DNA from: Pseudisothecium myosuroides | Lineage: Eukaryota; Streptophyta; Bryopsida; Hypnales; Lembophyllaceae | Reading direction: 5' to 3' | Assembly: GCA_951799445.1 (NCBI GenBank) | Contig: OX637289.1 | Coordinates: 5,051,321-5,115,320 of the forward strand | Length of the DNA: 64,000 nt | In this document: piece by piece, positions 1-19,371 of the stretch | How the letters are laid out: the number at the start of each line of letters is the position of its first letter | Position numbering within the stretch: the stretch's first letter is position 1 | Position numbers and translations under genes: made by a program | Notes under the pieces: model-generated | What the model was told of the DNA's origin: nothing | What the model saw: the letters and a program-made list of their open reading frames with translations, nothing else | The model's database searches: none

Positions 1-1186
1 CCGTCACTAGTTTGTCTTTTAAGGGTTAAATATAGATGGTGTGGCCTTAAAAAACAATTAATCCCTTATGAATAAAGGTTGACTAAAAAAATTGTTCCTT
101 TTGTGATCCACAAAAGAGAGACCACTTCCCCTTATTCTCTCCAAAATGCCTCGGTTCACTTTAGGTTAAGAAAGACCTTTGTATAATTGGTTAAGAATGT
201 TATATCTTCACTCAATCAAATAAGACAAAGATTTGTTCTAAATTGAGTATTCTTCCTACAATAGGACCAATCAATAGGGTCATTTAAAAATCACAAATCC
301 TTTGTCTTTAAAGGATTAATGATAGAAGCCTAGGGCTAAATTAAAAATGGTAGTGCTATTTTAGTAACCTGCAAGACTTTTGGAAGGGTATGAATTAGCA
401 CATGAAAAATAGGAATAATCTTCAAAATATTTTGGAACAAGTTTTCATTTTTACTAGAATTCTTAGAAAGGGTTTGAAAATTAATTGGATGTGATTTGAT
501 ACTTTTAACACTAAATTACTCTCATTGATGACTGCAAATATTGTAAAAAAGCTTTGCGTTATTTTTAAACACAATCATTTAAAAAATTTCAAAGCCAAAC
601 AAAGTATTGGTATCATGTGATCTATTTTCAATCACTATTAGTATTTTTGAGGTAGAACCTCATCTAATTTTATAATTAATAAGCGTTAATATTATTTAGG
701 AATGCATTACTTGAATTCTTTAAATAACTTGGTTCGTAACAATTATCGATTGGAAATTCTAAAGTGAAGTTAATATCTATTTTAACTGAAAAGTAGGACA
801 CTACAACCTCTCTAGTTACAATTTCATTCGCATGTGGATGGGTGTAAAATCATCTATACATTTTTTCATCCAAAGTTTTGAAGCGTTCTTGGCTATAATA
901 TTTAATCCTAAATAAGTAAGTAAAAGGAAATTTTAAAAGTTTACCATGGAGGAAATCAAACGGAGTTTACTATCTCAATTTAATACTACTTCCTATATAG
1001 TAAATTCCGTTTCATTACTATTATGGTAAATTTTTAAAACTCCCTTATGAAACTAAATAATATAGTTTTTTGTTGCAACCATGTGTTGTTGCAAATGTTG
1101 CAATGGCTCTACTATTGGTTATCAAACTCTGTTACTCCATCCAGGGGCAGTACATGACTTGCCCAAACCCGTTGCCTTTGCCACAA

Positions 1187-1332
1187 CATTAGTAGAAAAC
1201 AATGTCCTAATGACTTGTCTGCAATGACTACAACACTCATTTTGCGGTTGTTGTTGTCCTAAATGATTGTAACAATGACTACTAGCGCGTTGTGGAATGG
1301 TCATTTATAGCCTAATTTCTACTATAGCGTTG
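1187..1332. mobile_element. Small CACTA-type MITE (left-arm copy)
   Basis: The element begins CATTAGTAGAAA and ends near TTTCTACTATAG, preceded by CAA and followed by CAA. The same element is in the other arm at 42362-42493, with cleaner ends, so the insertion predates the inverted duplication. The right end here carries a few extra bases, so its boundary is approximate. It has no coding capacity. Confidence 0.5.
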
Positions 1333-1949
1333 CAAGGCAATGGCTTGACTCCATTCAATTTAATGACTTAATCCAAATGATTTGTATCAAGTCAAAATCC
1401 TTTTGTAGCACATTGTTCAAATCAATTCAAACAATTCAAAACATCTATGTTGTGGAATACAATTTGGTATGAATGAATCATTTTGCAAGGCAACCATTGA
1501 ATATCATTAACGGACTAAAATTATCAACAAGAATCTTTAACTTCAAAGTCCAATTCAAATCCATATCTTCAACACTTGAACTTAATTCCAGTTTATTTAG
1601 CATGAAACTAGCACGCAACTTTGCTAGAGCGCTTCATTCCATATCCATATATATAATATATAATATGATAATTGACTCACATATATTCATTTAGGTTGCA
1701 TCATTGACAAACAAATTAATGGAGTCCTTTTGTCAACTTCATATTCAAGCAAATCATAACTGGGATATGTTGCAAATTGCCACATGTGTAGATATAGATA
1801 AATTGGTGCTTGGTGTCTATTTTTCTATATAGTTTTAATCACAAATTTGATAGTTGACATCAACTTTGAAGCTTATAATACCTTGATTGCTACAATTTAC
1901 AACATCAAGTGCATCTTTTAAATTTGAATCATTTGTTTGCCAATTGATA

Positions 1950-2720
1950 TTTTCATTGAGAATATTAGTAGCTCTAACTTGTTGTCTTGGTAGTAATCTA
2001 CTTAGTTTAGATTGTAAGAGTACTTGTCACCTCAATAGTAATTCCTTCCATACTATAAGCACTTGATGCCTCAGTAGTAATCCCCTTGTCTGAGGTTATA
2101 AAGCAGAAGCTCGATTTGTCCTTCCTAATTGATTTTTTATGGTTGTTACAAGTCTTTCTACAAGGATATCCTCCACCTAAGATAATTCTTGATTCCTCCT
2201 TAGCTATGTTATTCCTTCAGTTATCTTGGGCCAATTTGACCCAATATTTTCATAGGTCTTTTAGCTCCAACTTGTTACCTTGGTAGCAATCTACTTTTGA
2301 ATCAAATTAGAAAAGCACTTCTTGCCTCGATAGTAATTTGCTTGAGGTTATAAAAGTAGAAGTTCAATCCATCCCTCTTCATTGATTTTTAATTGTTTTC
2401 ACAAGTCTCTCTACAAGAAGATCCAGGATGACCTAAGCTAGTTCTTGATTTGTCCTTAGTTAGCCACGTACATCCTTTAATTAATTACCTTAGGCCACTT
2501 TGCCCCAATATTCTCATAGCTAGAACAAGTAGTTCTAACTTGTCATTGGCCTAGGTAGAAATCCACTTAGAGGAGCAAAAGTTCCATCCATCCTTCTTCA
2601 CGAATTTTCATTTGTTTTCAAGAGTGTCTTTATGAGAAGACCCTTCCACCAAAGCATCTAAGATAGTTCTCAATTTGACCTTAGCCGTATTGATTCAACC
2701 TTAAAAAGCTCAACACCGCA
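1950..2720. repeat. Degenerate tandem repeats (short version)
   Basis: About three diverged units recur here. Recognisable words are the GGTAGTAATCTACTT type, AGAGTACTTG, TATAAAAGTAGAAG and CACAAGTCTC. The block is the reverse complement of the longer array at 38950-40470 in the other arm, so copy number changed after the duplication. Confidence 0.6.
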
Positions 2721-2928
2721 AAGGAACATTTTACGTCACGGTATTTTTCCTTCTTTTTATTCTCAATCTAGACATATTTGGGAAAACAATACAAATTAAG
2801 GACATGCATAGTATAGATGTGGGATAGATTTAATCCATATCTTGATCTAAGTTTTATTCACTTACAATATTTGAGTCATATAAATTTATTGAAATAGGAT
2901 TAGATGTTTCAAAGGGCCAAAATATGTA

Positions 2929-3009
2929 CTCCCTCTGTCTCAAAATAAAACCCGTGTTTCCTTTGCAAAATACAAAGGAAACATGGGTTTTATTTTGAGA
3001 CAGAGGGAG
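2929..3009. mobile_element. Stowaway-type MITE, 81 bp foldback
   Basis: The element starts CTCCCTCTGTCTCAAAATAA and ends with its reverse complement, so almost the whole 81 bp is one hairpin with a short loop. It is flanked by TA on both sides (2927-2928, 3010-3011). The matching place in the other arm (about 38690) holds one TA and no insert. TA duplication and CTCCCTC termini are hallmarks of Stowaway MITEs of the Tc1/mariner group. Confidence 0.9.
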
Positions 3010-3397
3010 TATTGTTTTGATAATTTTGCCTCGGTCTTATATAGTTGTAATAGTGATGCCTATTTTGTTAAATTGGCAATATTCCACAAGCTAAATATTG
3101 AAAATTGTGACATATATCTTCACAAAAGTTTGATTAGCTTCAAAAGAAAAACTAGATTAGATTTAAAGTTTTGCTTCAAGCCATGCGGCCTAACCCATGC
3201 CAAAGTAATGGAATATTGCCAAATATACAAAATTGACATTTAATTGACATGCCTAGCTTTAATTAGGTTGGGTTCAATCTAAAGTTAGTGTTAGGAGTTC
3301 AGTCTAAACAAGTATATGTACAACTTTTAATAACTTGTGTCATTTGTGCATGTCTCTAGGTTACATTGGAAAGAGATCCTTTGAGCACCTTCACAAA

Positions 3398-4768
3398 ATG
3401 GTGGAGCGGCAATTACAAATGACAGTGTGGTGTAGCGGCATAAAAGCAAATCAAGATGTTTCCATTCACCTCGTCTCCAACGGAATCAACCCACACCAAG
3501 TAACCACTCTTCGCAGCCAAGAATCCTTGGTAGTCTTGAAGGTGCATTCCACTCGGTTGAAGAAACACAGCAAGTACTTCCAAGCATGCTTAAGCACAAG
3601 ATCGACACATTCAGATGCACCACCTTCCATGGAATTCAATCTGGAGATCATCCATGGGCTGCAAGTGGCATCTTACAGAGATTGCTTTTCCCGCATATAC
3701 AGGCCTCTCCGCAAAGACTTCAAGGATGTCAAATCAAGTCTCGAGCTTCTGCAAGTTGCATCTCAAATCAAGTTTCACAAATTAGTGGACTCCATTTGTC
3801 GATATTTATCAACCATACTTTGGTCTGAGCAGGATGAGATCAGGATTCGACAATTCTCATCATCCCCAGATTTTCCCCGAAGCCAGGCCAAGGATCTGGT
3901 TGCTCGGCTGCAAATCGAAAATCACGGCAATGAGGAGTATCAGAGGAATTTGCTATGCCAGCAGATTGCACACAGCATACGCATTGCTTTGCGTCAAGAT
4001 GGAAGAGGACATAGAGAGAGCTTCCGTGGTGCTCAATCTTTGTTCAAGGACTTGCTCAGTAGCATTCGACACAGCAAAATCGATTCTGCTTTTGAGAACA
4101 ACGTGGTCACAATTGTGAGCAAGGAGGTGAAGGAAATGCTCGAGAGTTTCCATAAAGATTGTCATAAGCATGCCAGATTTCACGACCTTGAGGGAGAAAC
4201 TACGGTGGACATTGACGGTGGGAGAGTTTCTGGCTTTAAACGAAAACTCAAGGGCCTCTGTTGGGCACTGGAACTCTTATTGAAGACACAAGTGGGTGAA
4301 GAAGTGATTGAGTGCTGGCTACATTTGGAGTTGTTTTTTCCAATAATTGTTGCAGCCCAGGCTATGGACTCTAGACAACCAGCTTCAAAAAATGTTGCAC
4401 TACGATTTTGCAAGCTTGTGATATTCATTTTCCAAGAGGTGGTCGCCGGACGTCTGTTGTTGGGAATTCCAGATCGAGCTTTACTGATTGAGGATTGGCA
4501 GTGGATTGGTTGCATTCATGATCCGGATACGCAGAATGACATCCTTGAGACGTGGGGTTTTAGACAAGCTCTAGAAGATGTGTTTTTGACTTTGCCATTA
4601 AAGCAGAAGTTGGAGGCGTTACAACAGAACAGTTTTTTCTCCCACGCATTCATCAGCAAAAGCTCGCTTGTAACTCTGATGAAAAGAAACTGGCCAGCTG
4701 AAGAGGATGTAGTGATGGAAGACGATGTGGAAGTGGAGGGGGGAGAATCTGATTCTACGGAAACATGA
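3398..4768 (+). CDS. BTB/POZ domain protein (paralogue 1)
   Basis: Single-exon reading frame of 456 residues. BTB/POZ proteins usually act as substrate adaptors of CUL3 ubiquitin ligases, but no partner is shown by the sequence. The BTB fold is visible early, around VVLKVHSTRLKKHSKYFQAC and the following block up to CRYLSTILW. An alpha-helical C-terminal region follows, with conserved blocks such as CWALELLLKTQV, LCQQIAHSIRIAL and LLIEDWQW. This matches the plant BTB/POZ family that includes Arabidopsis At1g63850-like proteins. The ATG at 3398 is chosen because it aligns with the start of the inverted paralogue at 38227. The frame is open further upstream, but a TCTCTAG just before 3361 looks like an acceptor of a 5' UTR intron. 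The C-terminus is acidic and has in-frame indels relative to the paralogue, suggesting both copies stay coding. Confidence 0.85.
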   Translation: MVERQLQMTVWCSGIKANQDVSIHLVSNGINPHQVTTLRSQESLVVLKVHSTRLKKHSKYFQACLSTRSTHSDAPPSMEFNLEIIHGLQVASYRDCFSRIYRPLRKDFKDVKSSLELLQVASQIKFHKLVDSICRYLSTILWSEQDEIRIRQFSSSPDFPRSQAKDLVARLQIENHGNEEYQRNLLCQQIAHSIRIALRQDGRGHRESFRGAQSLFKDLLSSIRHSKIDSAFENNVVTIVSKEVKEMLESFHKDCHKHARFHDLEGETTVDIDGGRVSGFKRKLKGLCWALELLLKTQVGEEVIECWLHLELFFPIIVAAQAMDSRQPASKNVALRFCKLVIFIFQEVVAGRLLLGIPDRALLIEDWQWIGCIHDPDTQNDILETWGFRQALEDVFLTLPLKQKLEALQQNSFFSHAFISKSSLVTLMKRNWPAEEDVVMEDDVEVEGGESDSTET

Positions 4769-4935
4769 GAACATGAGAGTAGGAGACTGAGTTTTTTTCA
4801 AAGAATTTTCAGTTGGTTCTTGACTTCATGCAATCATATGGATTCAGTTACATTTAGGCAAAGCAATGAGTAAGTTTTGGAGTTTGTAATTCCTCCTCAA
4901 AGGATAGATCTGACAATTGTAATTGGGGTGTGTGA

Positions 4936-5584
4936 AGAATTGGTAATAGAAATATACATGGTCCTATTTGTGGAAATGACGTATTTCAAAGACTAAAGTT
5001 ACGACAATCAAGTGGAAAAAACTGATTCTAAGAACTATGATCAGTATCATAGGATCAGCAAACTGAGGCAAAGTTTTTCTTAATAAAGGATTAGCTTGTG
5101 GGGAGTCGTATACGTTGTACCTTGTTTGGGAATTAAGAGGTGCAAACATGATCCCAAGACGTAGAATGTTTTACCACAAACTTTGTTAATTCTTCAAGAT
5201 GAAGCCTAAAGAAAATGCAAAAATGATTCAATGAAATTAGAAGCACCATGTGTCAATGCTATGTATCATTGAATGATTTGAATCCAAATTAAATCTTAAT
5301 ATTTAGCACTTGATTGGGAGTGCTATATGTCATTGAATCTAGATTAGCATGAAAACAAATTTTTGCCACTGCAATATACCTCAATTGATGGAATATAGAC
5401 CTTCTATGTCAAATACTTACAAAACATGATGTTGTAATAAGAAATGATTGAATTCTCTACATGGCTACATCTTGGTTTAGTGTCCATTTATCTTATTAAA
5501 GGTGATGATATTCTTACTCTATAGGTACTATAAGAGTCCAAGAGTTACAATAGTAATTTCACAATTTTTTAATAAATTGTAGGG
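4936..5584. other. Intergenic, no gene seen
   Basis: AT-rich DNA after the breakpoint of the inverted duplication. Only short random reading frames are present and no repeat was recognised. Confidence 0.5.
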
Positions 5585-5588
5585 TTAA

Positions 5589-6503
5589 TTCCTAAAGTCC
5601 CAAGAAACTCCTCAAGTGACTCTTGAAGGTTCAAGCGAAGGTTAGAGCAAGTATCTATGATCTCAATTTTTGACAAGATTTTTGAATTTTTTTTAAAGAT
5701 AAATTAGGTTTTTGGGAATATAATTTTTATTTCAATCGGTACCCAAGAGCAAAAGTTATGCCACAACGAGCCCATAATCGATTCATTAGAGAAATTTTGG
5801 GCCCTCCGGAGGGCTGCTCCACAGCCCTGCGAGGGACCCTGAAATTTACTTTTTTTTTCCAAAAAAATTAGTTTTTCCCCTATTTCCGCGCAGTAGTTTC
5901 TGCTGCGACAGTGGCGCAGGAAACGAAAACTACGAGTAAATTTATTTATTTATTTTAAATCTTAAAAAAATTATTAAAAAAAAATTAAAAAAAATCGTGA
6001 AAGCTAACTGCTCACCGCAGCAGTCAACTTGGTGTAACAGACCAAGCTTTTAATAGTTTGGTTTGTCACATTCTAGCAACCCTCTAAAGAGTTCAGTTTT
6101 TCTCTAATGTAATGCAGGCAGTAGAAAAATCTACCTAAATTTAAAAAAATTTAAATTATTTTAAATTTCTAATAGATTATATTTTTGTCTATGTGGAAGG
6201 ATTTAGTTCATTCCATTTGGATAAGGGATGTGAAAGTTATGAAGCTTCTTGGTCTTTTTTTTGCAATCTTAGAAAATTCTTGAAAAAACTTATTTTCTTT
6301 ACTTTAAGCACTTATATCTTGTGATCCATACAATCAGAATTTCTGAAATTTCTTCTATACATTTTTATACTAGTAAGTCTAGTGCAAAGATCCTATGTTG
6401 GATAAACAAAGAAATAAATGTTTAAATTTTTTATTCTTTGCATGGAAAACAACAATTTTGCATGATTTATGACAACCGTTTGAATGGCCTTGGACTTTAG
6501 GGG
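5589..6503. mobile_element. TTAA-flanked non-autonomous DNA element (copy E)
   Basis: The left end is TTAA followed by TTCCTAAAGTCCCAAG. The right end is CTTGGACTTTAGGGG followed by TTAG. The ends are therefore inverted repeats of the type CCTAAAGTCC and resemble the CCCCTAAAG ends of the elements at 26259, 27963 and 45518. Its 915 bp length is also close to theirs (922-931 bp). The interior differs and has a GC-rich patch near 5790-5930. No transposase reading frame is present. TTAA targets with CCC-type termini are known for piggyBac; assignment here is inference. Confidence 0.55.
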
Positions 6504-6759
6504 TTAGTAGAATATTCATTTTTATTTATTTTATATTAGGATAGTGATTTCTAATATTTACATCTAAAATTTTTCAATTATTAAAATAATGACCTCACCA
6601 AATGGAGCCTTTTTATACATGTCACACTTATATGAAATATATATGTACAATAAGAAAACATACTTATTTTTGTGGACCAAACTGAGTGTGAAATAATTCA
6701 TCTTATAATATATTTTTATTTATATGTGATTTATAAGAGATTCAACTTCTTGACAACTA

Positions 6760-6975
6760 TTCCCTCCATCCTAAAATGATCTTTTATTTGGACAAAATTT
6801 TCAATTTTTTTGCTAAAAATATCGTTATTTCAACCTGTTTTGAGTTGTAAGTAAAGTTTGGTACATTCCTATGTTTGTAAAATTTTGAGTTTCAGAGCCC
6901 TTTGCAAAGTATAGTATTAGTTTCATGACACTATAATTAACATAAACCAAAAGATTATTTTGAAACGAAGAGAAG
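6760..6975. mobile_element. Probable Stowaway-like MITE, decayed
   Basis: The left end TTCCCTCCATCCTAAAATGA and the right end near CAAAAGATTATTTTGAAACG form imperfect inverted repeats. They resemble the intronic element at 15529-15743. A TA precedes the left end, but the right boundary is not clear. Confidence 0.4.
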
Positions 6976-7767
6976 ACTATTTTGAATTGGAATTAAAAGA
7001 GATATTTTTAAATCCCTAAATATGCATTATATCCAAATGTGTTTTGTAGTAATAACTTTTGCAATCATAGGAATTTCTATTTGTGAATTTCTATTTTTTT
7101 ACTTCCATAAGAATTTATTACAAAATGGTTTCAAAATGGTTTGCCTCCTTTATTGTTTCTAAAGGTCTGATTTGGTAGTGAAGTGCCGAATTAGTTTCTT
7201 TTTCAGGCGCAAAGGGATTCGACAGGTGATATATTCTAGGATATTCCAGAAATTCACTTGTAATCTTCCAAAAATTTAGACATCCCAAAAAATACTGAAT
7301 TTATGTCTGGATCTGACCTTCACGTAGGGTAGCTGCTGAATAACTCCTGTACTCAGCAAATACCAATGAAGAGACGTAACAAAAAAGAACAGCAGGCAAT
7401 AACTATTGTCTCTGAACGTAGATCATTCACTCAAAAATCTCAGTAGAATACTTAAATATATTATCAAATTGTGCCACAGCTGTCCACACAGAAGTGAACA
7501 ATCCTAAAGCAAATGCTACTCTTTCAAAAAACTGATAATTAAAACCACCCTGGGCTTTCTTCACTCGGACGAAGTCCAGCAAGGCAAAATCAAACACTGA
7601 TGAGAAAGCACAAATATCTATCTATCCCCTATCTATCTAACCTCTATTACCGTACGTTAGGGTCAGATTCGTCAGACCCCTGACGAAATCTTTTCTATTT
7701 TGTTGGTATTTCCCTTTTGTTAACCGTGTTTGGAATGTTCAGAATTTCAAGTAATGACTTAACACTT
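6976..7767. other. Intergenic, no gene seen
   Basis: No convincing reading frame, RNA gene or repeat was found here. Confidence 0.4.
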
Positions 7768-7769
7768 TA

Positions 7770-8179
7770 AGGTAGGAGGCTATAAAACAGAGCGGGCATT
7801 AAGATTGGACCCTATAAATCGCTATCAAATGGACATGACTTGGTTCTGAAATTGACTAGTATAGTCATTGAATGAATCAAGGAAAGAAGACTTATTAATT
7901 GCAAGAGCCAATCATTCTCTTTGCTTTCCCCATTTTTATTTAGAATTGCAAGTGAACCATTTATGAAAGACTTAGGGTCACAAATAGAGACCTATGACCC
8001 AACTCGTTTGAAAATTCATAAGTAATTCAAAAATGCTTGAAAAAATACGAAACCACTTGGGTTAGATTCCTCATCAATTTCTTTGTGCCTGAAAAATGAG
8101 CTAAAAATATTCCCGTCCAAAGATATACATGAAAAAGGGGGACTAGCCCTTAGATGCTCCATTTCTGAGCCTCCTACCT
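7770..8179. mobile_element. TA-flanked inverted-repeat element (AGGTAGGAG family, 410 bp)
   Basis: It begins AGGTAGGAGGCT and ends with the reverse complement AGCCTCCTACCT (one mismatch inside). It is flanked by TA (7768-7769 and 8180-8181). The same terminal word starts the 216-bp element at 8399, and a single end of this type is at about 47255. It has no coding capacity. Confidence 0.6.
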
Positions 8180-8398
8180 TACATGACTATCCACTCTGTG
8201 CCACGCATAACTTGCTCAATTTAGCTAAAGTTTAGAATTGGGGAACAAGTTTCGCCAATTAAATCCCGGAAACAATCCCTATTATTCAGCACTCAAGGCT
8301 TCCGTTTTGCTTCAAGGATTCAAATTATTTTCATTAACATTTGCCACATTTGCACATTTGCCACGTTATAATTTCTGAGAATTTCATCACATGCCATA

Positions 8399-8614
8399 AG
8401 GTAGGAGCACCCAATGGTGTCAGTGTACCTAATGGCGTCAATTTCTACATATGATAGTCATTTTAGAACTTAAATGTAGGTAGACCGTAGATAGCTTTTT
8501 TTTTACCTAAAGGATAAGCTATCTACAAACTACCTACATTTATGTTTTAGAATCAATGCCTTACATAGAAACTGATGCCATTGGGTACACTAACGCCATT
8601 GGGTGCTCCTACCT
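8399..8614. mobile_element. TA-flanked foldback MITE (AGGTAGGAG family, 216 bp)
   Basis: The terminal inverted repeats of about 50 bp begin AGGTAGGAGCACCCAATGG and include a second shared block, GTGTACC(T/C)AATGGC. Smaller internal inverted repeats (GTAGGTAG, TAGATAGC) follow, so nearly the whole element folds back. It is flanked by TA at 8397-8398 and 8615-8616, which suggests a Tc1/mariner-type MITE. It lies about 220 bp from a relative at 7770-8179. Confidence 0.75.
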
Positions 8615-8616
8615 TA

Positions 8617-9583
8617 TATAATTATATTTTGAATTATTTTTTAACAAATATGACCCGAGCATAGGGTATAGGGCTATCAAACATAATTTAAGGAATAACT
8701 GAACCAACCTTACCTGTAGTTACAGCACAACTATTTTTATTTCAACTTTCAAGAAGACGAAGACTATCTGAGGGCTAGGCACAATCGAGGAACATGAAGC
8801 AGGCATAACTTATCACGATAGTCTGGCGACATAAGTTACTTTCAAAACTGCGGGTAAGGATTCCAAATCAACTTTCTAGCAAGATAACTCCAGCATGTGT
8901 AGAGTGCCTATTGGTCAAAATCACTATTTTTCATGCAAACATAACAATGTTTCATCTATTCATAAGCGTGTAGACTATTTTACAACAAATTATAAATTCA
9001 TAACCCATAGGTTACCATTTACAAATAATTTCCTAGACATGGGATAAAATTAGAAAACGCTTGCTAGTTTAGTTGCACTTGAGGTGGTATAGAGAGTATA
9101 ATGAGCTTTTAGCAAAAATATCTCTCATACATATTAAAAATTAGGTAAATACAAGTACTGAATTTGCAAAAAAATTTAAGGGTTAAAGAAAAACTTCTAC
9201 AAAAATAATGCATATAATAAATTCAAAAAAAATTCAAAAAAACATACATATTTTGATGATTAAATTTTTAGAAGATAGTTAAAAATTTTAAATTAAAATA
9301 ATAGGCCATTCTTAACAATTGATGGAAAGGGACAATGTTTTAAAAGGCCTGAAAATGAGTTCGCAAGAGCATGTTCTTTGTACCTATGTAGAAAACTAGG
9401 AATATATTATTTTTAAACAGACCGTGACAAGCAAACACACTTATAGTGGAACTTATATGTTCCCTTGGAACTTAATCATTGTTTTGGGTTTACAAAAGAT
9501 AAATATATTGTAATCATTTACACTTCCTATTCTACTCACATTTTAGTGAAGCTTAATGTAAGACAACTAATCAAATTTTTTAG

Positions 9584-9586
<3 letters not shown>
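8617..9586. other. Intergenic, no gene seen
   Basis: AT-rich DNA. No gene or repeat was recognised. Confidence 0.4.
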
Positions 9587-9587
<1 letters not shown>

Positions 9588-9652
<65 letters not shown>

Positions 9653-9667
9653 GTGTGTGTGTGTGTA

Positions 9668-9700
<33 letters not shown>
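9588..9700. repeat. Compound (TA)n-(GT)n-(AT)n microsatellite
   Basis: About 60 bp of alternating TA, then about 18 bp of GT, a short interruption, and about 30 bp of alternating AT. Reading frames through it give only Tyr-Ile repeats and are not genes. Confidence 0.95.
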
Positions 9701-9704
<4 letters not shown>

Positions 9705-10782
9705 GCTAGAAGAAGGAACTTGTTTAGAGGCATCACAACTGCCAATATGGCTTCTTATTTTAAAATAAAATTTTATTGTGGGATATTGGCATGTCTAAAT
9801 TGATGTCCATATATAAAAATTTAAATAATTTATTATAGAAAATGCTAAATGATATCACTAAGGGTTAAATATTAATGTAGAAGATATATAAGAGATTTTG
9901 ATATTTGTAAAATAGTTCTAGAAAATTTTGAAATTCAAAATTGATTCAATCGTTGATTTTATATCAATCAAGTGCACTTAAATTACTTGACGCTATCCAA
10001 CAACAATTCTTCATATATGTCAATAACAAACCTTCAAAAGATTAAAAAAATATGCGGGACTAAATATATAAGATTATTGCCTAATCCTTAATTATACTAA
10101 TTTTCAACATCGACACAAACATTGTGAATAAAAAGGTTTGTGACATTGTATAGATGAAATTACCATTGATTCTCAATACTAAATTATCTTTGCAACAATA
10201 ATTTCAGTGTCTCATCTACTTCAATACCTATGCAGCACTGACACATATAAAAGATTGAAATATTCTTAAATATACATCAAGAACTATATCATCAATTGGA
10301 TCCTTAACCATAAAATTCTTCTTATCATAATTTAAAAGATTAGCTAGGACATTTTCCATTGGAAACAAAGAGTCTTGGAAAAATGGCATCTTCCAATTTT
10401 CCAATCAATAATTTTCATTAAGACATAGTTGCATTGTCGCATAAGAAATGATTAGCTGTTTATTGTCACTTCAAGAAAAGAAGTCAATTAGAGAATTGCT
10501 TTGACTCATACATTCTTCTATTTACAACAATTAATTGAAAGAATATTATATCATGATCTTGTACTACATAATGCTCATATGTACAATACAAGACCATAAT
10601 AAACTATTGCTTGAGTAAGTTGTCTTTTTTAACATGACCTTTTAGATTATAGCTATATTATTGTGGAATACCTAGTGATTGAAGCTTCAAAGTCTTGGAA
10701 CATTTGAAAGTTAGATTGAGGCCAGCTAATTGTTAGCCGATACATAAATCCATTTAGGTTGAGCCATCAAGTAGTAGAATCA
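9701..10782. other. Intergenic, 3' flank of the ABCC gene
   Basis: No gene was recognised. The part nearest 10782 should hold the 3' UTR and polyadenylation region of the transporter on the minus strand. Confidence 0.4.
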
Positions 10783-17992
<7,210 letters not shown>

Positions 17993-19371
17993 TTTTGTAG
18001 TAATGAAGCAAGACTTGCAACATAGTTTTCAATTGGCCACAAGGAGCACATTGAAAGATGGAAGAGTTAAAAGCAAGATAGTAGAGTGAATGAGTGCGAT
18101 GGAATGGAGGTGAATAGACACATTGAGCCACCTTGTCTTGCCCATTAGGATGCCCCATTACTCAAGTAATTGGCTACGGATTCAATGCCCTATTGCTCAA
18201 TGAAGTGTTCCTCTCAAAGATTTATCCTTCAGCTTTTTTACAAGAATTGGAGCAATTGTGTAGATACAATACAATTTTTAAGTTCAAATGACAAATTGAC
18301 AAGAAAATGATGATCATCAACTTCTATGCCTTATGACATAGTTGATAGAATGATGATTACTCAAGATACTGAAAAACAAAACAAAAATAAGATTGTTTAT
18401 TAAAAATTTGAATAATTTTTAATACTTATCATTCAAGATTTATAAGTAAATATATAATTAAAAAAATTAGATTAAATTAGGATGACACAAAATATGATTA
18501 TGAAAATCTTTAAAGACTTTTTTTTTTAAAAGGAAAAAATCAAAAGATTTCATTTCCTATTAATCTTGCGCCATTGACTTCTAAGCATTATTTTGTGCAA
18601 GCATAAGGAAAAGAAAAAGCTCAATAATGAAGCAAATGAATGATTACATAACTAATGACGAAAATATTTTGTTTAATTTTACACCTCTATAAAATTTCTT
18701 CCTAATCACTTATCAATGATTTTAAAACAACATTAAAATCTTGATTTGAAAAATACAAGAAGTAAAAGAGCAACATCAATCCTATTTTTCTTAATTGATA
18801 TCAACTACCAAACATTTTCAAATGATATCCAATGACTAAAATAGACCATCCTAATATTTTCATTAGGGTTCATAATAGGAAGTGATTTCAAAGATTAAAT
18901 GTTCAAAATGATGCATAGAAGACAGAATGCTTTGAATATTGAGTCTCACTTGATAGTTTCTTTATTGAACCTTAGGGCTAACAAAAGAAGACATTTCTAT
19001 AAAAAAAAGTGTGTTATACAAAGAAGATAGATTATTTTAAAATGAGATTTAATTACTTCCATCCCCAATTGGCCATTGAACAAAGGGCAAAAATGTAGCA
19101 GTAACACAAATGAAAACAGATGAAGAGGTTTTTAGGGAGTGTGGCAGGAGGAGGTATGGGAATGGAAGAAAAGAGCATATAAAGAGTGATTATGGCAATA
19201 ATCATCAACTTCCCACATACTTCCATTGTGGTACCCAAAAACTCATATAAAATGAAAAAAAGTCCACAAACTATATGAATTAAAGATTACTCAACATGAT
19301 ATGAAATCAATAGAGCAATTTAGCAATCCACAACTAATCATAGTGCTCCTCAAATTAAAACCTTATTTGAA
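17993..19371. other. 5' flank of the ABCC gene
   Basis: It should contain the promoter and perhaps an undetected first exon. A short minus-strand frame at 19053-19238 begins with a hydrophobic run (IIAIITLYMLF), but no splice link to the gene could be built. No other feature was seen. Confidence 0.35.

Larger units (their letters stand above)
1..4935. repeat. Left arm of a large inverted segmental duplication
   Basis: This segment matches the reverse complement of about 36645-46690. Shared landmarks, in order, are the AT-rich sequence at 1-350, a block with a small CACTA-type element near 1187, a tandem-repeat block at 1950-2720, a non-coding stretch at 3010-3330 and the BTB/POZ gene with its 3' flank. 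Similarity stops near 4935, where the other arm joins a proteasome gene fragment. It runs to the window edge, so the true end is unseen. The arm is about 5 kb, whereas its partner is about 10 kb because the partner gained several insertions and more tandem repeat units. Confidence 0.85.

Noticed and set aside
9465..9803. Open frames of 112 and 69 residues with long Tyr-Ile repeats
   Set aside because: They are translations of a TA/GT microsatellite, with no coding context.
19053..19238. Hydrophobic 61-residue frame as a possible TMD0 or signal exon of the ABCC gene
   Set aside because: No matching splice sites or phase could link it to the gene, and one hydrophobic run is not a TMD0.
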